64,000 nt of DNA from an uncultured Draconibacterium sp. GTDB taxonomy: Bacteria > Bacteroidota > Bacteroidia > Bacteroidales > Prolixibacteraceae. The stretch's first letter is position 1, and the number at the start of each line of letters is the position of its first letter. Made by a program: the position numbers and the translations under genes. The stretch covers positions 2,731,501-2,795,500 of the forward strand of contig NZ_OY782038.1 of the NCBI RefSeq assembly GCF_963677575.1. Reading direction: 5' to 3'. Positions 53,316-62,170 of the stretch are shown one piece after another. The notes beneath the pieces were generated by a model. That model saw nothing but the letters and a program-made list of their open reading frames with translations, was not told the DNA's origin and ran no database searches.

Positions 53316-54806
53316 TTAGAAAGCTGATGCTGCAGCAGCCCAGGTCCAGGTAAATTCAGAAGTGGTTGCTCCTACAGTTGGAGTTTCAACGATTGACATA
53401 ACAGGATTTCCTTCGCCATCAACTTTTTCAGCCATATCAGCAAAGTATTCTGCAACAGTAATAGTTACTGTATTTCCATCGCCATCAACGTAGCTTCCGT
53501 CCATTTGAAGATTTGAACAGATAAAGCTTCCGTTTTCGTTGTAATCATTTTCCTTACCTGAGTCAGCAGTGAACCCGGTGAAGTATACGTTTTTTACAAT
53601 ACCATCTGTATTGTCGTCATCGTCGTAACCTCCACCGCATGATCCCATGATTACAGTACCATTCATTAACGTATGCCCCGTACCTTCATAAGAACCTTCA
53701 GGTCCGTCTAATTCGAAACCTTTATCACCAGGATTAATAACCATGAAGTTATCAACCGAACCGGCAAAAGCCTGGTCAGTATCAAGACCATCGTCACCAT
53801 TGTTCCAAATCAATACGTTTTTAAGCGCTGGCTTACCTCCGAAGAATTCGATACCGTCATCCTGGTTTGCAACAACTTCGATGTTTTCGATTGTTGTAGC
53901 TGAACCAACACCACCCAGTGTAAGACCGTTGATTTCGTTTCCTTCACCAATATTAGTTCCTCCGTGGCGGATTGAGATGTATTTCAAAACTCCTGAGTTG
54001 TCAGCATCATCTTCTCCACCGTATAAACCGTTAGTGTCATCACTAGGAATACCTTCGATCTGACCTGCCAATTCGTTCGATTTTAAAGAAACGTGTGCTT
54101 TACCCAATACGATTAAACCACCCCACAAACCATTCAGAGTTGGCTCTAAGTTTGGACTTACAATTTCACCCGGCATAATATTGTCAGCAACCGATGTAAA
54201 AATGATTGGTTCACCAGCAGTACCTTCAGCCATGATTTTAGCACCGCGCGTAATAATAAGTGCTGTTGCATTGGCATCTGCACCTGCTTCGCCTTTTACA
54301 ATTACACCGGGCTCAATGGTTAAAGTAACACCTGACAATACTGAAATACGCGATTTCAGAACATATACTTTACCTTTTTCCCAGGTTACATCGGCTGATA
54401 TATTAGAGCTTACATTGATGGTAGTTTCTTCTTCAACAACAGATAAAACGGCAGTTCCATTATCCATTTTTTGGTTGGCATCAGTAACAGTTAAGGTTAC
54501 AGAACCAACTCCCGCACTTGAACCTGCTGTAAAACTAACAACAACATCGCCTGAAGTTGTACCTGCTGACGGACTACTTTTTACAGTTGCAGATCCACCA
54601 ACTGCTGATGTACTTGCTGATGCAAATCCACCTGGTACACTTACAGTAAAAGTAACGTCTACTGATTCAGAAGCAACTACTTCTTCAGTTGAAGAAGGAG
54701 CTGTTACGGATGGAGCATCCGGAGTAGTTTCATCGTCACTACAAGAATTTAAAAGTGCCGCACCAAAAATTAACGACATTAAGAATAACAAATTGATTTT
54801 TTTCAT
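53316..54806 (-). CDS. Surface lipoprotein with Ig-like and right-handed beta-helix domains
   Basis: The protein has 496 residues with lipobox Cys22 (ALLNSCSDDE). A Ser/Thr-rich Ig-like region spans about 30-130. A right-handed beta-helix spans about 150-440 (LTIEPGVIVKG, ALIITRGAKIMAEGTAGEPI, NGLWGGLIVLGKAHV). The block GVLKYISIRHGGTNIGEGNE with INGLTLGGVGS is shared almost word for word with the protein at 58996, so the two are paralogues. In Bacteroidota such proteins occur beside TonB receptors, often mislabelled as transporters. It probably partners the receptor at 50301, taking the place of SusD (inference). Confidence 0.8.
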   Translation of the reverse strand: MKKINLLFLMSLIFGAALLNSCSDDETTPDAPSVTAPSSTEEVVASESVDVTFTVSVPGGFASASTSAVGGSATVKSSPSAGTTSGDVVVSFTAGSSAGVGSVTLTVTDANQKMDNGTAVLSVVEEETTINVSSNISADVTWEKGKVYVLKSRISVLSGVTLTIEPGVIVKGEAGADANATALIITRGAKIMAEGTAGEPIIFTSVADNIMPGEIVSPNLEPTLNGLWGGLIVLGKAHVSLKSNELAGQIEGIPSDDTNGLYGGEDDADNSGVLKYISIRHGGTNIGEGNEINGLTLGGVGSATTIENIEVVANQDDGIEFFGGKPALKNVLIWNNGDDGLDTDQAFAGSVDNFMVINPGDKGFELDGPEGSYEGTGHTLMNGTVIMGSCGGGYDDDDNTDGIVKNVYFTGFTADSGKENDYNENGSFICSNLQMDGSYVDGDGNTVTITVAEYFADMAEKVDGEGNPVMSIVETPTVGATTSEFTWTWAAAASAF

Positions 54807-55126
54807 GATCTTTACTATTAAAATATTTTAATTGATTTTCAATATTTTATCTCTATAAATAAGGTTCAAATCCGGTTTATGAAATTTCTATTTTCACCAC
54901 CAAGAACAGCGGCAAAGCAAAACCAATAATATTACAGCTGGATTAATCCTCATTTAAACTATTATTACATTTGCTTAATCGAATTGTAACAATCTCTCGA
55001 CATGCTCTATTGCTGCAACTTACGAGGCTCAAATAGTTGATTCCCGGAAAAATAATCAGAGAAATGAATGTGAATTGAATGTGTTTTTAAGAGGTAACCA
55101 ATGTTAATTATTACAAAATGTAACAA
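54807..55126. promoter_or_regulatory. Intergenic region with weak 11-bp repeats and a TTACA dyad
   Basis: These 320 bases lie between the phoR-like stop and the beta-helix gene. On the minus strand TTACA, TTAAG and TAATA begin at 54989, 54978 and 54967 (11 bp apart), a degenerate version of the arrays at 57742 and 49928. A perfect dyad TTACAAAATGTAA lies at 55111-55123, just after the phoR-like stop. No gene. Confidence 0.35.
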
Positions 55127-56890
55127 CTACTCTTTGGCTAGCGAAAACAAAAACTCGACACCGCCCTTTGGCCTGTTTTTTACCGACACGCTGCCCTTAT
55201 GAAGTGTAATGGCATTTTTAACAATGGCCAGCCCAAGTCCGGTACCGCCTTTAGCACGCGAGCGGCCTTTATCTACCCTGTAAAACCGCTCGAACAAACG
55301 TGGTAAGTGGGCTTCAGGAATTTCGGAGTCGGAATTAAAAAAGGAGAAATAGTAGTAATTATCATCCTGGTGGTAACAACGAATATGAATCTGAATACCT
55401 TCGCCACCATAATTTATGGCATTCTCCATCAGGTTCTGGAAAACCGAGAATAGCAGCGACTCGTTACCATTAATAATAGTATCGGGTTCAACATCCTCAA
55501 TAAATTCAATTTTATTGTCATCCAGCTTGCTTTGAAAATACACATAAATATCGTCGCATACCTTTTTAATGTCAACCTGTTTCATTTCGAATAACTCGCC
55601 CGCATCTTCAATGTTGTTGATGAGCGAGACATCGTTGATGAGCGTTGTTAGCCGTTCGGATTGGAAGAAAGCTTTTTCAAGAAAATATTTCAGCTTTTCC
55701 TGTGGTATGGGCCAGTTATCAAGAATGGTTTCCAGGTATCCACGAATAGACGATAGTGGCGTTTTTAATTCGTGGGCAATATTCGATGTGAGTTGCTGTT
55801 TCAGCAAACGGCGTTTTTCCAAACGGGTAACATCGGTAATAACCACTTCGAAACTCTTATCGGCAAATAAAATGGATTGTATTTTATAATACTTCTCGTT
55901 TTTAGAAATGGTATAAACCAACTGCGGCAATTTCTCGCCTTTGCCAAAATTCGGATCGGCCGACTCTTTATTTATAAACTTGTTCAGCTTATCGAACTCC
56001 GGCAATCTCAGAATTTTGCCCGATGATGTTACCTCTTTTTTCGACAGCAGGTTTACAATTTGGACAAAACGCCCGTTTGACAGGGTAATTTTTCGCTTCT
56101 CCGAAAAGAAAGCAATAGCTTCGTCGAGCGCATCAAGGTGGTTAAATAATTTTTCCCGCTCGGTAGTCAGGTCATCTTTGGTTTTCTTCAGATTATTATA
56201 AATGGTAATAATCTGCGAACTAATAATACCCAGTTCGTTGTCGGGAAACTCATTGTCGTATTCTACTAGTTCGTTATTACCGGCTTTTAATGCAAAATCT
56301 TTCAGCTTTTTAATGGTACCCGACAAACGAAGCGTTACCAGCGTTAACAGCAAACCAATAAAAACAAACAGCCCGATAATAAAAACGATAAACACGCGGC
56401 TGGTTCTCAGAAAGTCTTTTACCTCAACATCGTAAACCAGGGCAGTGCGCACAAAATACTTCGGGTATTGTTTGGCAAAATAGTAAAACTCCTGTTTTGT
56501 TGTTGCCGACACCCTGATGTTGGCCCCAACACCATGATCGATTGCCTTTTGAATTTCGGGCCGGCGAAGATGATTTTCCATGCTCCGGTAATCATCGACA
56601 AAACTATCGTAAAGCACTGTGCCGTCTCTATTAATAACCGTTATACGCGTGTGGCTTTGCGGAATGAGATTAACAACCTCGGTAACCGCATCAAAATTTT
56701 TGTTTTCGAATAGATTATTCTGCTCAATAAAACGGTAGGTAATTTCGGTGGTGTTATTCAATAACGATTCCAGTTGCGAGGCTCTGAAATCCTTTTCGCG
56801 CCCGTACTGATATACTAGAACTGTAGCGGTAAATATTACGAATATTACGCTGTAATAGAAAAATATTTGAGCGCTAAAGTTCTTCTTCAC
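55127..56890 (-). CDS. phoR: Two-component sensor histidine kinase, PhoR type
   Basis: The protein has 587 residues. The first membrane helix is at about 8-27 and the second at about 168-190 (VFIVFIIGLFVFIGLLLTLVTL), with a periplasmic loop of about 140 residues between them. A HAMP-like segment, a PAS-like region and a HisKA domain follow, with the phospho-His in NIAHELKTPLSS (about residue 371). The HATPase domain has NLMENAINYGG, FERFYRVDKG and GGTGLGLAIVKNAI. It is typical of the PhoR group, though the large periplasmic loop is longer than in E. coli PhoR. It starts 21 bases after the response regulator gene. The symbol is by family and context, not by proof of phosphate sensing. Confidence 0.85.
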   Translation of the reverse strand: MKKNFSAQIFFYYSVIFVIFTATVLVYQYGREKDFRASQLESLLNNTTEITYRFIEQNNLFENKNFDAVTEVVNLIPQSHTRITVINRDGTVLYDSFVDDYRSMENHLRRPEIQKAIDHGVGANIRVSATTKQEFYYFAKQYPKYFVRTALVYDVEVKDFLRTSRVFIVFIIGLFVFIGLLLTLVTLRLSGTIKKLKDFALKAGNNELVEYDNEFPDNELGIISSQIITIYNNLKKTKDDLTTEREKLFNHLDALDEAIAFFSEKRKITLSNGRFVQIVNLLSKKEVTSSGKILRLPEFDKLNKFINKESADPNFGKGEKLPQLVYTISKNEKYYKIQSILFADKSFEVVITDVTRLEKRRLLKQQLTSNIAHELKTPLSSIRGYLETILDNWPIPQEKLKYFLEKAFFQSERLTTLINDVSLINNIEDAGELFEMKQVDIKKVCDDIYVYFQSKLDDNKIEFIEDVEPDTIINGNESLLFSVFQNLMENAINYGGEGIQIHIRCYHQDDNYYYFSFFNSDSEIPEAHLPRLFERFYRVDKGRSRAKGGTGLGLAIVKNAITLHKGSVSVKNRPKGGVEFLFSLAKE

Positions 56891-56911
56891 AAGCTGTTTT
56901 ATTGATTGTTG

Positions 56912-57589
56912 TTATTGAAAGCAATAACCGTATCCCGATTTTCCTTTAATATTCGATCCGTAATCGCCAATCTTTTTGCGCAAACGAGCAATGTTTACAT
57001 CCACATTTCTTTCGGTTACAATCACATCGTCTTTCCAGATACGTTGTAAAATTTCGTCGCGGCTAATATACTGTCCCATATTTTTCATTAACAGCGACAG
57101 AATTTCATACTCTTTGCGGGTAAGATTTACCGGCTCGCCCTCAATGGTTGTTGCTTTTTTCTTAAAATCAATCTTCAGTTCTTTAAAAACCACTTTTTTC
57201 GATTCTTCGTCGGCTTTTAATCCACGTTTTAAAATGGCTTTTATACGTGCAACAACTTCTTTAATAGAGAAGGGTTTTGAAATATAATCGTCGCCCCCCA
57301 CATTAAATCCGGTCAATATATCGTTCTCCTCAACCTTTGCGGTTAAAAATATAATCGGAACCTGCAGTTTACGGTCTTTCCGGATGATGTTTGCCACTTT
57401 ATACCCGGAAAGACCTTCCATCATTACATCCAATAAAATCAGATGATATTCTTCCAGGTGCATATCCAGGGCCTCCTCGCCCGAATGAGCAATATCAATT
57501 ACAAACCCCTCACTTTCAAGATTAAATTGCAGAATCTCGCAGAGATCTTTTTCGTCGTCAACAATTAAAATTTTGTAATTTTCTTCCAT
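56912..57589 (-). CDS. phoB: OmpR/PhoB-family response regulator
   Basis: The protein has 225 residues with the start at 57589 (MEENYKILIVDDEKD; an in-frame Met lies 3 codons upstream). The receiver domain has the acidic pair DDE, the phospho-acceptor Asp in LILLDVMM (about residue 55) and the Lys in SKPFSIKE. The winged-helix DNA-binding domain (about 130-225) has LTRKEYEILSLLMKN and VDVNIARLRKKIG. OmpR/PhoB winged helices bind direct repeats spaced by 11 bp, in agreement with the arrays noted in this locus. Confidence 0.9.
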   Translation of the reverse strand: MEENYKILIVDDEKDLCEILQFNLESEGFVIDIAHSGEEALDMHLEEYHLILLDVMMEGLSGYKVANIIRKDRKLQVPIIFLTAKVEENDILTGFNVGGDDYISKPFSIKEVVARIKAILKRGLKADEESKKVVFKELKIDFKKKATTIEGEPVNLTRKEYEILSLLMKNMGQYISRDEILQRIWKDDVIVTERNVDVNIARLRKKIGDYGSNIKGKSGYGYCFQ

Positions 57590-57598
57590 ATTGACCAA

Positions 57599-57985
57599 TT
57601 TTCGGGAACCGCATGAATAATGACGTAATTTTAAAATATACAGTGCTTTCTAATAAAACGGAAAAATAGTAAAAATACCCGAATTATTAAGGAATGATTA
57701 ACCATATTAAAAAGCAATTACGCCTTGTATTTTAATTAATATTACCTGTAAGTTATCAAGCAATTACATTTTTATTACATTTTTATTACATTTCGATTAC
57801 TTTTATACAAATACCTATTACAGAGCAGTTAAGAATGAATTACACTTTGATTAAAAATTATATTTACACCCGATTTGTATTAAACACTGCATCTGAAACG
57901 AGCATGAGATTAATAGGATTTCTGCACCGGATTACTCACGCTAGTTCCATACGATGCAACAAAAAAAACAGACAATTTAAATCGT
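57599..57985. other. Divergent gap between phoB and porin gene
   Basis: Apart from the 11-bp array (57742-57807), these 387 bases contain no gene that I can support. A 72-codon frame starting at 57835 overlaps the porin start in another frame and has no coding character. Confidence 0.5.
57742..57807 (+). promoter_or_regulatory. Six consecutive 11-bp TTACA-type units (Pho-box-like array)
   Basis: TTACC, TTATC, TTACA, TTACA, TTACA and TTAC begin at 57742, 57753, 57764, 57775, 57786 and 57797, each exactly 11 bp from the next; the spacers are mostly T-rich. The array lies in the divergent gap between phoB (left) and the porin gene (right), about 180 bases before the porin ATG. An 11-bp direct repeat is the geometry of PhoB/OmpR boxes. 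Six contiguous units is long, since E. coli pho promoters have two to six half-sites. Confidence 0.65.
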
Positions 57986-58984
57986 ATGAAAAAGACTTTA
58001 TTGATTATTGCTCTAATGGCAACAATCTTCAATCAGGCGTATGCCCAGGATGACGAATTTGTTCCATCGGGGTCGGGGTTTGCAACCATTTTTGCCAATT
58101 TCCACCAGGGAATTACCAACGCTTCAAGCGACGAGTCGGCATTTGAGCTGGTTAGGGGTTATTTAGGTTACGAATACAATTTTAGCCCAAACTTTTATGC
58201 CAAAATAAACCTTGATATTGGTAGCCCCGAAGACCTTTCGGAGTATGCAAAATCGCGTCGTTATGCTTATTTCAAAAACGCTTACCTGCGTTACTCCGAG
58301 GGAAGATTAAAAGTTGAATTCGGGCTGATTGGCTTAAAACAGTTCAAACAAATGGAGAAAGTTTGGGAACGCCGTTACCTGATGAAAACACTGGCCGACG
58401 AAAATAAACTGGGTGCTTCTGCCGACCTGGGAATGAATATCAATTATAAATTCTCTGATGTGTGGGATATTGATTTTACAATAGCTAATGGCGAAGGTTA
58501 CAACAACATCCAAAGCGATGGCGTTTTTAAATATTCGTTAGGTACCAGTATTAAATTCCTCGAAAATTTCAGTTCGCGTTTGTACTACGACATTACCAGC
58601 GACGAAATTTCGCAATCAACCTACCATGCTTTTCTTTCGTATGATTTTAATGGCAAAGCTAATTTGGCAGGCGAAGGTATTTACAGGCAAAACGATGGCT
58701 GGGATGAGAACTACGACCGATATGGATTTTCGGTGTATGGTAAATACAATATAAACGAGCGCTACCAACTATTTGCCCGTTACGACAAAATTAGTTCGAA
58801 CAAATTAGAGGATGAAGAAACCCCTTGGAATTTGGCCGATGACGGAAGTGCACTGGTTGCCGGACTTCAATTTCAGCCCATAAAAAATATAAAATTTGCG
58901 TTGAACTACCAGGACTGGGTACCATATGCATCAAATGCTGACAGCAAAGCATTTATTTACCTCAATCTTGAAGTTAAACTCTAA
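57986..58984 (+). CDS. Porin of the phosphate-selective O/P type
   Basis: The protein has 332 residues with a signal peptide (LLIIALMATIFNQAYAQ). The rest alternates short beta-strands with polar loops (FELVRGYLGYEYNFSPNFYAKINLDIG, YAYFKNAYLRYSEGRLKVEFGLIG) and ends in a strand with terminal aromatic/hydrophobic residues (KAFIYLNLEVKL), as in 16-18-strand outer-membrane porins similar to OprO/OprP. It is followed after 11 bases by the second beta-helix lipoprotein gene. The Pho-box-like array upstream and phoBR next door support induction in low phosphate. Confidence 0.8.
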   Translation: MKKTLLIIALMATIFNQAYAQDDEFVPSGSGFATIFANFHQGITNASSDESAFELVRGYLGYEYNFSPNFYAKINLDIGSPEDLSEYAKSRRYAYFKNAYLRYSEGRLKVEFGLIGLKQFKQMEKVWERRYLMKTLADENKLGASADLGMNINYKFSDVWDIDFTIANGEGYNNIQSDGVFKYSLGTSIKFLENFSSRLYYDITSDEISQSTYHAFLSYDFNGKANLAGEGIYRQNDGWDENYDRYGFSVYGKYNINERYQLFARYDKISSNKLEDEETPWNLADDGSALVAGLQFQPIKNIKFALNYQDWVPYASNADSKAFIYLNLEVKL

Positions 58985-58995
58985 AATCAGCACAG

Positions 58996-60303
58996 ATGAA
59001 ACTAAAAATATTCATACTACTTCTTGCCGTTATTATTGTTGCATCGTGCCGAAAAAGTGATTACCTGCTTGAAGGAAGCGGCGAAACAATTACCGATAAT
59101 GGTTTTGGAACAGGAACCACGACCTGGAGCAACGATAAAAAATATATTCTGGAGGGACTTGTTTTTGTAAACGACGGACAAACGCTTACCATCGAACCCG
59201 GAACAGTAGTACGTTTCAGGGTTGGGCAAGCCGAAAATGCAAGTGCACTGATTGTGGCACGTGGCGGAAAAATTATCGCCAACGGCACACCCGACGAACC
59301 TATTATTTTTACAGTTGAAGGCGACGACCTGAATGGCTCGATAGAAAAAAACGTTAGTGGCTTGTGGGGTGGTTTAATTATTCTGGGTAATGCTCCGATA
59401 AATCTGAGTGGTGGTGAAGCTTCAATTGAAGGTATCCCGTTGGCCGAGCCACGTGGTATTTACGGCGGAATAAATGACAACGATAACTCGGGCGTGTTAA
59501 AATATGTATCGATACGTCACGGAGGAACAAATATTGGCGAAGGCAACGAGATTAATGGCTTAACACTGGGCGGTGTTGGCAGCGAAACCGAAATCGATTA
59601 TGTAGAGGTGATTGCCAATGCCGACGACGGTGTGGAAATTTTCGGAGGAACCGTAAACCTGCAACACATGGTAGTTTCGGGTTGCGACGACGATGCTTTC
59701 GACTACGACCTCGGATGGTCGGGTAACGGACAGTTTTGGCTGGGTGTGCAAAACGGCCTGGTTGGCGACAACCTGATTGAAGCAGGTGGCGGTGTTGATC
59801 CGGTTTACGGACTGCCCCACTCGCTGCCTAATATTTTTAATATCACTCTGGTTGGTAATGGCGACTCGAACGGAGGAAACACCATATTGTTCGACAAAAA
59901 CGCCGGAGGAGTGATTGCCAACTCCATTTTTATGAATAAACGAAATGGCGTATTGCTTGAGGTAAGCGACCAGGAGCACGACAGCTACAATCAGTGGCAA
60001 AACGGGAAACTGGGCGTTAAAAACAACGTGTTTTACCAAATTGCAAGTACTACCGGCGCAACGTTTAAACTATCGGGTAACTACACCCCCGAGATGCAAA
60101 ACGAATGGATGGCAGCATTTAACACCTCGAAAAACGAAATTTTCGATCCGCTGATCGATCCCGAATCGGGAAGTTATTTACCCGAACAGGAAATTGAAGG
60201 AGAAGTGCACGATTTTCCATTGCCCTGGTTCCAGATTGTGGACTTTAAAGGCGCTTTTGGCGAAGACGACTGGATTCAGGGATGGACATTGCTTGCTGAG
60301 TAA
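58996..60303 (+). CDS. Surface lipoprotein with right-handed beta-helix, paralogue of 53316
   Basis: The protein has 435 residues with lipobox Cys18 (IIVASCRKSD). It lacks the N-terminal Ig-like region of the paralogue and starts the beta-helix at about residue 50 (YILEGLVFVNDGQTLTIEPG). The shared block GVLKYVSIRHGGTNIGEGNE lies at about 172-191. The C-terminal part differs (GNGQFWLGVQNGLVGDN, LPHSLPNIFNITLVGNG), with several Asp/Asn-rich turns able to bind metal. Operon with the porin gene. The role is presumably in surface binding of a phosphorus-containing substrate, inferred from context. Confidence 0.78.
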   Translation: MKLKIFILLLAVIIVASCRKSDYLLEGSGETITDNGFGTGTTTWSNDKKYILEGLVFVNDGQTLTIEPGTVVRFRVGQAENASALIVARGGKIIANGTPDEPIIFTVEGDDLNGSIEKNVSGLWGGLIILGNAPINLSGGEASIEGIPLAEPRGIYGGINDNDNSGVLKYVSIRHGGTNIGEGNEINGLTLGGVGSETEIDYVEVIANADDGVEIFGGTVNLQHMVVSGCDDDAFDYDLGWSGNGQFWLGVQNGLVGDNLIEAGGGVDPVYGLPHSLPNIFNITLVGNGDSNGGNTILFDKNAGGVIANSIFMNKRNGVLLEVSDQEHDSYNQWQNGKLGVKNNVFYQIASTTGATFKLSGNYTPEMQNEWMAAFNTSKNEIFDPLIDPESGSYLPEQEIEGEVHDFPLPWFQIVDFKGAFGEDDWIQGWTLLAE

Positions 60304-60352
60304 AACGATTGGAACGCTGATAACGCAGGTATCGCTGATTGCGTAGATAAAG

Positions 60353-60398
60353 AGTCCGGGGCTGTATAGTTTAAATTTGTACAATCCCGGACTTTTGC
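60353..60398 (+). terminator. Terminator of the porin/beta-helix operon
   Basis: AGTCCGGG at 60353-60360 pairs with CCCGGACT at 60386-60393, with a GTA/TAC inner pair, followed by TTT. It lies 50 bases after the stop. Confidence 0.7.
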
Positions 60399-60451
60399 TA
60401 TTATGAATTTCTAAAACAGAACGTGATGTAATCGCGAACCGGTAAAAAAAA

Positions 60452-60565
60452 TTATCTTGGATTATTCCATCCTGTTAAAATTTCTCCCAAAGCATAATCA
60501 AGTAAAACAACTACAATAATTATCACTGCAATAATCCCTATAACCTTTAGTATTTTCTTATTCAT
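60452..60565 (-). CDS. Small single-span membrane protein (37 aa)
   Basis: ATG at 60565 opens a 37-codon frame ending at TAA 60452-60454. It begins MNKKILKVIG, continues with a run of Ile/Val (AVIIIVVVLL) that forms one membrane helix, and ends with DYALGEILTGWNNPR. A basic N-terminus, single helix and conserved-looking polar tail are hallmarks of genuine small membrane proteins. The role is unknown. It is transcribed leftward, downstream of the hairpin at 60608. Confidence 0.55.
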   Translation of the reverse strand: MNKKILKVIGIIAVIIIVVVLLDYALGEILTGWNNPR

Positions 60566-60607
60566 TTTTAATTTATTTAGATTGATATTTTGTTGATTCC
60601 TTGGCTT

Positions 60608-60696
60608 GCTAATGGCGGTGGTATTAGGTCGTGGCGGTCAGACGAGAGTATGAGTGTCTGTCCCAACCCCAGCCATGCCTTATACCACGCTTTAGC
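60608..60696. repeat. Large hairpin bounding the accessory genes (attC-like)
   Basis: Ends GCTAA (60608) and TTAGC (60692-60696) are complementary. The main stem GTGGTATTAGG (60618-60628) pairs 10 of 11 with CCTTATACCAC (60678-60688), and inner GC-rich parts pair further. The imperfect, bulged fold and location between unrelated small genes resemble recombination hairpins. The GTTRRRY integron core is not clear. Confidence 0.45.
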
Positions 60697-60712
60697 GTTT
60701 CGTGTTTTAATT

Positions 60713-61642
60713 TTAATTATCATTTAAGTTATCTACAAATTTGAAACATTCTTGAAAAAACTCAGATGGATGTGTGAACCATGGATCATGACATGAATCA
60801 TTGATGATATATCTATTTACATTGCTATTTAAGTCCTCAATAACATCAGACCAGTCTTGATAAGTGCAAACTGTATTTTTCCCAAAAGCCAAAATTGGAA
60901 TATCTATTTTTCCAAGAAAACTAATATCTGGAGCTGATTTTAAGCTATTAGCTGTAGCTCTATTTATATCAAAATTAGTTGACATTCTTAATTCTAATTC
61001 TTTTTCTGGATTGTCAATATGTTCATTCAGTTTGAAAAATTCCTGATAAGGTACATGTTTCGATATTCGGACTGAATCTTCGTATTCTGATTTACTTTTT
61101 TTCCTGATGAAAGTATATAATGAATCGTTAATATAATCATTGAAATCAATTTTTTGGGGATTTTCTCCATTCCATCTGCAAAAGCCAGATAAAACAAGTG
61201 CCTTAACATCTTCTGGGAAATAAATTGAATATAATAATGCAAGTTCTGAACCCCATGAGGAACCAGCTAAAATAATTTTACCATTTTCCGATATTGTTTC
61301 TTTTATTCTTTTAAGGTCTTGAACATGGTCAATCCATGTATAACTTTGGGCTGTATCGCTTTTGCCACAACCACGCTGGTCATAATAACATATTGTTGAT
61401 ATTGAAGATAAAGTATCCCATTCTGGTCTTAAATAAGAATGTTCAACCGCTGGGCCTCCATGCAGAATGATTATCATTTCATTGGAATTCCCAATTTTCC
61501 AGAAGGCAAGTTTTGGTGAACCAGCAATATAATTAGTTTGAGAATAGCTTAATTGTACTGTTATGAATAAAAGAATAACCACTAAAATGGTTCTTTTTGA
61601 TTTCTCAAATTCAGAAACTATGTGAGTTCTCAAATGATTCAT
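60713..61642 (-). CDS. Exported alpha/beta hydrolase (proline-iminopeptidase-like)
   Basis: The protein has 309 residues with a hydrophobic N-terminus (TILVVILLFITVQLSYSQ) as signal or anchor. Motifs are HGGPAVEHSYLRP (oxyanion hole), YYDQRGCGKSDTAQSYTWIDHVQDL, the nucleophile elbow GSSWGSELAL and a terminal His in NDSCHDPWFTHP. The HGGP and DQRGCGKS motifs are those of the S33 peptidase-like group. It lies between two large hairpins (60608-60696 and 61673-61811) as a single gene, with a base composition poorer in GC than the neighbouring pho locus. Confidence 0.8.
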   Translation of the reverse strand: MNHLRTHIVSEFEKSKRTILVVILLFITVQLSYSQTNYIAGSPKLAFWKIGNSNEMIIILHGGPAVEHSYLRPEWDTLSSISTICYYDQRGCGKSDTAQSYTWIDHVQDLKRIKETISENGKIILAGSSWGSELALLYSIYFPEDVKALVLSGFCRWNGENPQKIDFNDYINDSLYTFIRKKSKSEYEDSVRISKHVPYQEFFKLNEHIDNPEKELELRMSTNFDINRATANSLKSAPDISFLGKIDIPILAFGKNTVCTYQDWSDVIEDLNSNVNRYIINDSCHDPWFTHPSEFFQECFKFVDNLNDN

Positions 61643-61672
61643 ATTAATCCATTGAATATTGTATTTTTTGCT

Positions 61673-61811
61673 GCTAACGTTGAGTGTATGGTGTCGTGCG
61701 GTGATTACGCAGAGATTTTTGTCAAGTTAAACCAACCTCTTTTACGAGCCATAAATACTTGAAAAATACTAAAACCCTCATGCACTATACACATTTGTTG
61801 TGTGTTAGTGC
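61673..61811. repeat. Large hairpin between accessory genes (attC-like)
   Basis: The left end is GCTAACGTTGAG at 61673 and the right end GTTAGTGC to 61811. The stem GTGTATGGTG (61684-61693) pairs 9 of 10 with CACTATACAC (61783-61792). The GTTGAGT segment fits the integron core GTTRRRY, but the partner core is imperfect. It separates the hydrolase and YciI-like genes. Confidence 0.45.
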
Positions 61812-61815
61812 TTTT

Positions 61816-62103
61816 TTATTTTATCAAGAATTTTAATTCGTCACAAGTTTTGCTCGGCACAAATTCTGTTAATTCATAATCCGCTAATTCATTCTGCTTG
61901 AAAGGGTCTTTTCCTATAATTTTTTCCAATTCAGTTTTTGATTCTACATTTGATAATATTATACCACCTGTTCTTGGAATTTTTCGTCCTGAAGCAAGAA
62001 AATGTCCTAACTTATATTGTTCATTCAGGTATTCAATATGTTCTTCCAGAAATTGGTCGATTTTTTCTAATTCTGTTTTATAAGTCAAATTAATTATGAA
62101 CAT
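61816..62103 (-). CDS. YciI-family small protein
   Basis: The protein has 95 residues and is cytoplasmic. The ferredoxin-like YciI pattern is present: MFIINLTYKTELEKIDQFLEEHIEYLNEQY, with the conserved His22, the HFLASGRKIPRTGGIIL strand-turn and FKQNELADYELTEFVP near the end. YciI proteins are uncharacterised, possibly enzyme-like or regulatory. A typical accessory or cassette gene. Confidence 0.85.
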   Translation of the reverse strand: MFIINLTYKTELEKIDQFLEEHIEYLNEQYKLGHFLASGRKIPRTGGIILSNVESKTELEKIIGKDPFKQNELADYELTEFVPSKTCDELKFLIK

Positions 62104-62170
62104 AAATATATTCTTTTATTAGTTGGTTTTAAATTCAATTAACGTTCTGATTGAGCATTGTTTTACACAA

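Noticed and set aside
57835..58053. A 72-codon plus-strand frame before the porin gene
   Set aside because: It overlaps the porin start in another frame and has no recognisable domain or signal.
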